A stretch of DNA of 7,481 nucleotides from an uncultured Muribaculaceae bacterium. GTDB taxonomy: Bacteria; Bacteroidota; Bacteroidia; Bacteroidales; Muribaculaceae. Where the stretch lies: assembly GCA_910587545.1 (NCBI GenBank), contig CAJUMI010000019.1, positions 1 to 7,481 on the forward strand, read 5' to 3'. Each line of letters starts with the position of its first letter. Position 1 is the stretch's first letter. A program made the position numbers and the translations under genes. This document shows positions 1 to 6,418 of this stretch, in pieces. The notes beneath the pieces were generated by a model. The model saw only the letters and a program-made list of their open reading frames with translations, was not told where the DNA came from and did not search any database.

Positions 1-82
1 AATTACTCTCCGAAAACTCACTTCTGTTAACAATCGTTTTTAAACAAGCTCTTAAAGTAACTATAAATAAATTAATCGCATC
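1..82 (+). promoter_or_regulatory. A/T-rich leader upstream of susC-like gene
   Basis: This is the only non-coding stretch ahead of the operon visible here. It is A/T-rich, especially just before the ATG at 83, as is common for Bacteroidota translation starts, and it has no purine-rich Shine-Dalgarno. I looked for the Bacteroides-type promoter (TTTG-like -33 box and TAnnTTTG -7 box) and did not find a convincing match, so the transcription start may lie left of the window. A tiny inverted repeat (GTTT/AAAC, 36-45) is too short to count as an operator or terminator. No upstream gene end can be supported: all three forward frames reach a stop between position 28 and the susC start region, with nothing recognisable before it. 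Confidence 0.4.
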
Positions 83-3073
83 ATGAAAATTTTCAGAAAA
101 CACGTTTTAACCCGTGTGCTGGCCGTTATAATGGCGATGCTGTGTGTATCCCAATTATCGGCTCAGAAGATTAATGTGACGGGAACCGTCTGTGATAAGG
201 ACGGCGAACCTTTGATTGGTGCCAGTGTGATTGTGGTCGGCGCTGATAAGGGTGTAGTCACAGACATAGACGGCAATTTCACTATTTTAGCCCCGTCAGA
301 CGGCAAACTACAGGTCTCATATATCGGTTATGAAACCCAAATCGTAAATATTGGCGGTAAAAACACTATCAATATTACACTTGAGTCCAGTTCTTCGGTC
401 CTTGAAGAAATCGTGGTCGTAGGTTATGGAACGATGGACAAAAAGGAACTTACGTCAGCGATCTCTCACGTAGGCGAAAAAGACTTCCTTACGATCAGCG
501 CGCTTGATCCGGCGATGATGATTCAGGGTAAAGTGCCGGGTGTGTCAATCACCAATACCGGAGCCGGCGATCCTAACAATCAGGCCAGCATACAGATCCG
601 TGGTGTGTCGTCGCGTTCGGCTGGCCTCGGTCCTCTGATTGTCATAGACGGTGTGCCCGGCGGCAATCTCACCAATATCAATCCCAATGACATAGCATCA
701 TTCGATATTCTGAAAGATGGTGCAGCCTCTGCTATCTACGGCACACGAGGCTCTAACGGTGTCATTCTTGTAACCACAAAGAAGGGAAGCAAGGATGGCG
801 TTACACATACTTCATATTCGGCCATGTTGTCGTGGGACAAGATCAAGAAGGAACTCGATATGATGAGTGCGCAGGATTATCGTGATGTGCGTCTCGGTTG
901 GGGAGACACGGGTGTCGATCTCGGAGGCAATGAAGATTGGCTTGACGCGGTGTCGCGTACGGGCTTCACCATGCAGCATACTCTGACCGTCAGCGGCGGT
1001 AACGAAAGGAGCAACTATCGAGTGAGCGCCGACTACAGAGATGCCAATGGCATTGATCTGAGGTCCGCCCGCGAGGAATATGGAGCGCGTGCATCGGTAA
1101 TGCATACTACAAAAGGCGGTCTGTTTACGATCAACCTGAACGTGGCCCCGCGAATCATATATCGTGACAATGCAGACTGGGGTGTGTTTAGAAATGCGCT
1201 CGAGGCCAATCCGACGACACCTCTGATGGATCCCGAAAATCCCAACAGGTATTATAATTTCCAGGGGCAGGTCGCAGGCAGCAACCCTGTCGAGTTGCAG
1301 AAACTCGAAAAAGATCATGCCGATACAAAACTTCTTGATTGGGACGGAACTCTCAAACTCAACCTTCTGCCCATTCTTGCCAAAGACGGCGAAAGCAGGC
1401 ATACGCTCAGCACTCAGATTACGTTTGCAGATCATCAATATGACAACAATAACTCTTGGTTTCGTCCTTCGACAAGCACCATTGCTATCAACAACGGACG
1501 TGAGGGAGAGGCCAGCCGCTCATATTCCAAGGAACGTCAATATATTCTGGAGTGGGTTACAAACTGGGCTGCAAAATTCGGCGAGCATAATGTAAAGGCA
1601 ATGGCCGGCTACTCCTATCAGTATTCACAATATTCGGGGTTCGACGCCTCCAACAAGGATTTTCCCAACGATGGCCTTGGTCCCGACAATCTCGGTTCGG
1701 GTGAATATGCCAAAGATGAGGGCGAAGTCCTTATGAGCAGCTATAAGAATGATGCCAAACTGATCTCATTCTTCGGGCGTGTCAGCTATGATTACCAAGG
1801 CAAATACCTTTTTACCGCTTCACTGCGTCATGAGGGATCCTCAAAATTCGGAGCCAATCACAAATGGGGTAATTTTCCTGCCGTTTCGGCCGGATGGCGT
1901 ATATCTCAGGAGGAATTCATGAAAGATATCCCGTGGCTCAATGATTTGAAAATCCGTGGCGACTTCGGTGTTACCGGCAACCAGGATTTCGGTAGCTATC
2001 TTTCGCTCAATACAATGACAGGCTTCGGATACTATTTCTACAACGGTAAGTATTTCCAGGTCTGGGGCCCGTCAAAAAATGTCAACCCCGACCTTAAATG
2101 GGAGAAGGGCAAGAACTGGAATATCGGTGTCGATTTCTCTATGTTCAACAACCGTTTTTATGGTTCGCTCAACTATTTCAGCCGTCGCCAGCAGGATCTT
2201 CTCGGCAACTACAAGGTGTCGGTGCCTCCTTTCCTTTTTGATGAAACATTTGTCAATGTCGGAACAATGAAAAATACCGGCTTTGAATTTGACTTGAACT
2301 TCAATGCAGTGACAACTAAGGATTTCGATTATAGCTTCAGTGTGATAGGCACTGTCATGAGCAACAAATTCGTCGATTTCAGCAACTCCAAGTATGTAGG
2401 TCAGGACTTCTATAATACTTGTGGCACAGAAGATCCTTACCCATATTACAATCTTCAGCGTATAGAGAAAGGAAAGTCTCTCGGAAACTTCTACATGTGG
2501 AGATATGCCGGAGTCAATACTGATGGCGAATGGCTCATATATGACGAGGACGGAGACATAATACTCGCCGCACAGGGAACTGACGAAGATCGTCAGGTTG
2601 TCGGTAACGGCATGCCAAAATTCACTATGTCGACATCCCATAACTTCCGTTATCGTAATTTCGATCTCGCGCTTTTCTTCCGAGGTGCATTCGGGTTTGA
2701 CATCTTCAATATCCATGATTTCTATTACGGTACACGCAACTTTACCGGCAACCGTCTGAAAAAAGCCTATGGCAAGAACTTTGACATCAATCCGTCAGCC
2801 AATCCTGTTGTCAGCGATTATTTCCTGGAAAGAGGCGATTATTTCAAACTCGATATGTTGACGTTAGGGTATACGCTTAAAACTCCCCGGGCGCGCTTCC
2901 TCGATCGGGTCCGTATCTACGGAACAGTTAAAAATGTGTTTACTCTCACTAAATTCAGTGGAGTGGATCCATCCACTTATCAAGTCAACGGACTGACTCC
3001 GGGCGGGCAGGGCTCTCGCACCTATTATCCCTCAACCCGTCAGTTTATTATGGGTGTACAAGTTGATTTCTAA
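83..3073 (+). CDS. susC-like: SusC/RagA-family TonB-dependent outer-membrane glycan transporter
   Basis: A 996-residue outer-membrane importer, a normal length for the family. Residues 1-27 form a signal peptide (basic start, hydrophobic core, SA before Q28). Residues about 31-101 are a carboxypeptidase-regulatory-like beta-sandwich (VTGTV, GEPLIGASV, TDIDGNF, YIGYETQ). A TonB-box-type segment EEIVVVGYGT is at 108-117. The plug follows to about 235, with the family signatures QIRGVSSRS, VIDGVPGG, DILKDGAASAIYG and SNGVILVTTKKG. The rest is the 22-strand-type barrel, ending YYPSTRQFIMGVQVDF with the expected terminal aromatic. There is no STN domain ahead of the regulatory-like domain, so this is not the form that signals to an anti-sigma factor, and regulation must come from elsewhere. 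It is followed after 10 bases by its SusD partner, with which it should form the lidded import complex. The family is certain; the substrate is unknown. Confidence 0.97.
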   Translation: MKIFRKHVLTRVLAVIMAMLCVSQLSAQKINVTGTVCDKDGEPLIGASVIVVGADKGVVTDIDGNFTILAPSDGKLQVSYIGYETQIVNIGGKNTINITLESSSSVLEEIVVVGYGTMDKKELTSAISHVGEKDFLTISALDPAMMIQGKVPGVSITNTGAGDPNNQASIQIRGVSSRSAGLGPLIVIDGVPGGNLTNINPNDIASFDILKDGAASAIYGTRGSNGVILVTTKKGSKDGVTHTSYSAMLSWDKIKKELDMMSAQDYRDVRLGWGDTGVDLGGNEDWLDAVSRTGFTMQHTLTVSGGNERSNYRVSADYRDANGIDLRSAREEYGARASVMHTTKGGLFTINLNVAPRIIYRDNADWGVFRNALEANPTTPLMDPENPNRYYNFQGQVAGSNPVELQKLEKDHADTKLLDWDGTLKLNLLPILAKDGESRHTLSTQITFADHQYDNNNSWFRPSTSTIAINNGREGEASRSYSKERQYILEWVTNWAAKFGEHNVKAMAGYSYQYSQYSGFDASNKDFPNDGLGPDNLGSGEYAKDEGEVLMSSYKNDAKLISFFGRVSYDYQGKYLFTASLRHEGSSKFGANHKWGNFPAVSAGWRISQEEFMKDIPWLNDLKIRGDFGVTGNQDFGSYLSLNTMTGFGYYFYNGKYFQVWGPSKNVNPDLKWEKGKNWNIGVDFSMFNNRFYGSLNYFSRRQQDLLGNYKVSVPPFLFDETFVNVGTMKNTGFEFDLNFNAVTTKDFDYSFSVIGTVMSNKFVDFSNSKYVGQDFYNTCGTEDPYPYYNLQRIEKGKSLGNFYMWRYAGVNTDGEWLIYDEDGDIILAAQGTDEDRQVVGNGMPKFTMSTSHNFRYRNFDLALFFRGAFGFDIFNIHDFYYGTRNFTGNRLKKAYGKNFDINPSANPVVSDYFLERGDYFKLDMLTLGYTLKTPRARFLDRVRIYGTVKNVFTLTKFSGVDPSTYQVNGLTPGGQGSRTYYPSTRQFIMGVQVDF

Positions 3074-3083
3074 ACCTGAAAAA

Positions 3084-4829
3084 ATGATAAATATGAAATT
3101 TATTCGCAATATAGTGGCATCGGTTCTGTGTGCAGCTGCCTTTGTGGCTTGTACCGACCTTAATGAAACCCTGTATGACCAGGTGGGTACACAGAACTAT
3201 TACAATACCAAGAGTGACGTGATACGTGCGGTGTTCCGTCCGTTCGAACATGCTTATTGGAGCATCCAGAGCCGTCATGTGCTCAACGAGTTGTCGGCCG
3301 ACCAGCTTATAACACCTACTCGCGACGGATGGTGGGACGATGGCGGCAAATGGCGTCGTCTCCACTACCACCAGTGGAACGTAGAGGACGGTGGCGATGC
3401 TCAGACCGAGTGGAACGGCTGTTTCCAAGGCATAATGCAGTGTAACTATGTAATCGAGGATCTAGCTAAACTTGACCCTGCCAGATTCGGTTTTTCACAG
3501 ACTGAATTTGACAACCTCAACGCACAGTGTCGAGCCCTGAGGGCATGGTTCTATATCCGTTTGCTTGATGCATTCCGTCATATCCCTTTTGCCGTAAGCT
3601 ATAGTGACGTGTCGTTAAATACCGAGAGCCAGGTTGAGCCGTCTGTGATCTTCAAGTTTATTGAGGATGAACTGATCGACTGCACAAAACTGCTTGGCAA
3701 GAAAGAGACTCTCGGCACTCAGGCCAATATCCAGGGACAGTGGACGCAGGCAAGCGCGGCCGCCCTGCTGGTGCGCCTTTATCTCAATGCCGAGGTATAT
3801 ATAGGCACGGAAAGATATGATGATTGCGCAAAGATCGCTCAGGATATACTCGACGGTGTCTACGGGCAGTATGCCGTAGCCAACCGCTGGGATGAAGCTT
3901 TTGACTGGAACAACGATACATCCGATGAGGTTATATTTGGCTTCCCCGGTTCGCAGGGCTACACGTACTGGCACTATGGCAGCGATATGTACTGGTGGAC
4001 TGTCCCGGCTCGCTCACGTTATTATTTCAATGATTCCAAGTCAAAAGGCGGAGACCATAACACGAAATATGCCGCCTCTCCCAGCTATGACCTCAGTGGA
4101 GAGCTATATACTTATGAACTTGGCATGCCGGTTCAGAACTTCCGCAAATATCCAGGAGATGAGCGCATGAAACTTTACAGGAACCTTGGCGACAGCAAGC
4201 GTGAGGGCATGTTTATCTTCGGTTATCTCGAATATAAGGATGAAAATGGTGCCACCAAGCGTGTCCGCGCTCCAGAGCAACCGTATGATCTGTATATCCG
4301 TGATGCTGTAGGTCCTTTCGGTTCTCTCGCTCCTGACAGATGGCCGGCCAATAAGGCAAGCAACCTTCCGGCCGGCGACCATAACTCAGGCTGGCATTTT
4401 GCAAAATATCCATTCTACTCTGACGATGACGCCCACCAGATGGAAAGCGACTATACGGAGATACGCTTGCCTGAAATTATCTACTCTCTGGCTGAATGTA
4501 AACTTCGTGACGGCAAAAAATCAGAAGCCGCAAAATTGTTGAACAGTGTGCGTCGTCGCAATTATCCCGCGGCCAATCTAAAAGATGTGCTATATGCGCC
4601 TGAAGGCAAAATCGCACTTGACGAAGCCGAAATGCTTGCCGAATGGGGACGTGAGTTCTTTGCAGAGAGCCGTCGCCGCATCGATCTTATCCGTTTCGGT
4701 AAATTTTCGACAGGTTCATGGTGGGATAAAACACCTGACGCCGACAATCATGCCGAGATATTCCCGATAATGCGTCCTATCCTCAACTCCAATCCTAATC
4801 TCATACAAAATCCGGGATATAACAATTGA
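3084..4829 (+). CDS. susD-like: SusD/RagB-family surface glycan-binding lipoprotein
   Basis: A lipoprotein that caps the SusC barrel and delivers glycan to it. From the ATG at 3084 it has 581 residues. A short basic start and hydrophobic segment lead to the lipobox FVAC with Cys23, followed by TDLNE, consistent with outer-membrane surface export. Family signatures appear in order: the TPR-like helix around 153-170 (RAWFYIRLLDAF), the TPR segment AECKLRDGKKSEAAKLLNSV, the C-terminal helix 520-541 (EWGREFFAESRRRIDLIR) and the closing PNLIQNPGY near 572-580. Start choice: an in-frame GTG at 3054 would overlap susC by 20 bases and put extra polar residues ahead of the signal peptide, so I reject it. 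ATG 3093 (MKFIRNIV, lipobox Cys20) is as plausible as 3084. It is co-transcribed with susC by position. Many aromatic residues (for example the GWWDDGG and YWHYGSDMYWW stretches) are available for sugar stacking, but binding-site residues cannot be assigned. Confidence 0.96.
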   Translation: MINMKFIRNIVASVLCAAAFVACTDLNETLYDQVGTQNYYNTKSDVIRAVFRPFEHAYWSIQSRHVLNELSADQLITPTRDGWWDDGGKWRRLHYHQWNVEDGGDAQTEWNGCFQGIMQCNYVIEDLAKLDPARFGFSQTEFDNLNAQCRALRAWFYIRLLDAFRHIPFAVSYSDVSLNTESQVEPSVIFKFIEDELIDCTKLLGKKETLGTQANIQGQWTQASAAALLVRLYLNAEVYIGTERYDDCAKIAQDILDGVYGQYAVANRWDEAFDWNNDTSDEVIFGFPGSQGYTYWHYGSDMYWWTVPARSRYYFNDSKSKGGDHNTKYAASPSYDLSGELYTYELGMPVQNFRKYPGDERMKLYRNLGDSKREGMFIFGYLEYKDENGATKRVRAPEQPYDLYIRDAVGPFGSLAPDRWPANKASNLPAGDHNSGWHFAKYPFYSDDDAHQMESDYTEIRLPEIIYSLAECKLRDGKKSEAAKLLNSVRRRNYPAANLKDVLYAPEGKIALDEAEMLAEWGREFFAESRRRIDLIRFGKFSTGSWWDKTPDADNHAEIFPIMRPILNSNPNLIQNPGYNN

Positions 4830-4854
4830 TCTCCAACTCCAATAAATAAAGAAG

Positions 4855-6402
4855 ATGAAAATCAAGAATACATTAATTCTCTTTGCCGCCATTTTGGGCT
4901 GCGTCCTCTCTTCGTGTGAGGATGAGAAAGATCTGATTATAATCGAAGGTAAACTGCCGATAAAGACCAAGACCCTCTATATGGTCGGTAATTCCACGCC
5001 GAACGGATGGAATATAGATTACCCCACACCTCTGACTCCGACTGAGGAAGATCCGCTTGTGTTTACGTGGGAAGGACTGCTCTATAAAGGAGAGATGAAA
5101 CTTTGTCTGACGACGGGTAGCTGGGACGCTGGATTTATCCGTCCTGAAATCAACGGCACAGAAATCTCGAAAGAACCAATTGTCGACGCGACTTTCGATA
5201 TGCATGCCGGTGATCCCGACATCAAGTGGGTGATTAAAGACGGAGGCATTTATTCTCTTAAGTTCGATCTCCGCAACTGGACAATGAGTACCACTTATGT
5301 CAAAGGCGCTGATGCACCGGTCGTCGAACCGATTGAGACTGAAGCGGTATATATGATCGGCGATGCCACACCGACCGGCTGGGGTATTGATAATCCGACC
5401 ATGCTTGAAAAGAAGTCCAAGTATGTCTTCGAGTACAGCGGGCCACTGTATAAGGGCGAACTGAAATGCTGTCTGTCTACGGGAGACTTCAATGTCCCGT
5501 TTATCCGGCCTGAGGCTGAGGGCACAACTATTTCCAGATCCGGAGTGGCCAAGAGCTCGTTTGTTTATACTTCAGCTCCCGATAACAAATGGCAGGTGGT
5601 TGATGCAGGTGAATATACCTTGACGTTTGACCTCGAAAACTGGACTATCGCTGCAGAATACAAAGGTGAGATGCCGGATGTCGAGAAAGAACCTATCGAG
5701 ACGGAGTCTCTCTTCATGATAGGCGATGCTACTCCTGGCGGATGGAGCATGGATGATGCAAGTGTGTTTGTTGTCGATAGATCGGATAAATATGTTTTCA
5801 CGTGGGAAGGAGAACTTGTTACAGGCTCACTGAAGGCTTGTCTTGAGCGTGACGGTTCATTTTCGTGCCCGTTTATCCGGCCTGCATCTGCTGACGTCGA
5901 GATCAATCGGAACGGTGTGGCGGAAACTGGTTTTGTCTTTACGCGTAATCCTGACGACCAGTGGAAAGTGACCGAAGCCGGCAGATATCGCATAACATTT
6001 AATCTGAAAGACTGGACGATTGCCGTTAAATGTCTGACCGGAGATGAACCGGCTGAAAAAGATCCGCTGGAAGCAGAGACTCTCTTTATGATAGGCGATG
6101 CAACCCCGGGCGGCTGGTCGCTCGACAATGCCACTCCTTTCACAAAAGAAGGATACACGTTTGTATGGGAAGGCAATCTTAAGCAAGGAGAACTGAAAGC
6201 CTGCGTATCTCCCGATTCTTTTGACGTGCCGTTCTTAAGGCCGTCATCTGCCGATTGCAAAATTACGGCGGCCGGTGTCGAGGCTTCTGATTTTGTATAT
6301 ACTACCGGCCCTGATCATAAATGGAAAGTGGAGACAGCCGGAAAATATCGCCTTGTGTTCAACCTCATAGACTGGACGATTGAGGCTAAATTGATTGATT
6401 AA
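4855..6402 (+). CDS. SusE/SusF-like surface glycan-binding lipoprotein with four tandem modules
   Basis: A 515-residue lipoprotein that probably binds the target glycan on the cell surface. The signal peptide ends in lipobox LSSC with Cys21, followed by EDEKD, an acidic run typical of surface-exposed Bacteroidota lipoproteins. After a linker of only about 15 residues come four copies of one beta-rich module (about 39-149, 163-270, 284-392, 408-515). Each contains a MIGDATPGGW-type opening, a WEG (YSG in copy 2) segment, LKxC, F(I/L)RP, a KW or QW pair, and a closing (N/D)WT strand. This matches the SusE/SusF module family known from starch utilization, where such domains are carbohydrate-binding. 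The N-terminal Ig-like domain of classic SusE/SusF seems absent. The gene starts 25 bases after susD and is followed after 16 bases by a hydrolase. Whether the ligand is starch-like is inference; the family has spread to PULs for other glycans. Confidence 0.9.
   Translation: MKIKNTLILFAAILGCVLSSCEDEKDLIIIEGKLPIKTKTLYMVGNSTPNGWNIDYPTPLTPTEEDPLVFTWEGLLYKGEMKLCLTTGSWDAGFIRPEINGTEISKEPIVDATFDMHAGDPDIKWVIKDGGIYSLKFDLRNWTMSTTYVKGADAPVVEPIETEAVYMIGDATPTGWGIDNPTMLEKKSKYVFEYSGPLYKGELKCCLSTGDFNVPFIRPEAEGTTISRSGVAKSSFVYTSAPDNKWQVVDAGEYTLTFDLENWTIAAEYKGEMPDVEKEPIETESLFMIGDATPGGWSMDDASVFVVDRSDKYVFTWEGELVTGSLKACLERDGSFSCPFIRPASADVEINRNGVAETGFVFTRNPDDQWKVTEAGRYRITFNLKDWTIAVKCLTGDEPAEKDPLEAETLFMIGDATPGGWSLDNATPFTKEGYTFVWEGNLKQGELKACVSPDSFDVPFLRPSSADCKITAAGVEASDFVYTTGPDHKWKVETAGKYRLVFNLIDWTIEAKLID
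4969..5301 (+). repeat. SusE/SusF-type module 1
   Basis: Residues 39-149 of the lipoprotein, the most divergent copy. It opens with YMVGNSTPNGW instead of the MIGDATPGGW type and has W72 in the WEG segment, C84, W90, R96 in FIRP, W125 in the KW pair and W142 in the closing NWT strand. The preceding KLPIKTKTL lines up with the inter-module linkers, suggesting the repeating unit includes the linker. Confidence 0.85.
5341..5664 (+). repeat. SusE/SusF-type module 2
   Basis: Residues 163-270. It carries MIGDATPTGW, C206 (with an extra C205 beside it), F212, R218 in FIRP, W246 in the KW pair and W263 in NWT. It differs from the other three at the WEG segment, which reads EYSG with Y194 in place of the tryptophan. 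It lies 120-124 residues after module 1 at each landmark. Confidence 0.87.
5704..6030 (+). repeat. SusE/SusF-type module 3
   Basis: Residues 284-392. It carries MIGDATPGGWSMD, W317 in WEG, C329 in LKAC, F336, R342 in FIRP, W370 in a QW pair and W387 in DWT. It has one extra cysteine, C338, just before PFIRP. It is closest in protein sequence to module 4, but the codons used differ, so the duplication is not recent. Confidence 0.87.
6076..6399 (+). repeat. SusE/SusF-type module 4
   Basis: Residues 408-515, ending at the protein's C-terminus. It carries MIGDATPGGWSLD, W438 in WEG, C450 in LKAC, F456, R462 in FLRP, W490 in the KW pair and W507 in DWT. There is no tail after the module, so the last module lies farthest from the membrane anchor. 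Confidence 0.87.
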
Positions 6403-6418
6403 TTAATTACAACCTGTT

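Noticed and set aside
1..82. Possible promoter or tail of an upstream gene
   Set aside because: No Bacteroides-type -33/-7 pair is evident, and the short open stretches before the stops carry no recognisable protein end.
812..1438. A 208-codon minus-strand open frame inside susC
   Set aside because: Same reasoning: fully antisense to the barrel-coding region and without recognisable protein features.
2072..2716. A 214-codon minus-strand open frame inside susC
   Set aside because: It is antisense to a strongly conserved transporter, with no domain or start context; this is a codon-bias shadow.
2962..2977. Inverted repeat AGTGGAT-CC-ATCCACT
   Set aside because: It is inside susC, encodes part of the common family motif GVDPSTY, has a two-base loop and no T-run, so it is probably chance rather than a terminator or operator.
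5565..6260. A 231-codon open frame on the minus strand across modules 2-4 of the SusE/SusF-like gene
   Set aside because: It lies fully inside a clearly real gene, its internal repetition mirrors the repeats on the other strand, it shows no recognisable domain, and it would break the operon logic.
6391..6409. A run of GATT/AATT four-base repeats at the end of the SusE/SusF-like gene
   Set aside because: It is only a few units long, overlaps the last codons and stop, and forms no stable hairpin; low complexity in an A/T-rich junction explains it.
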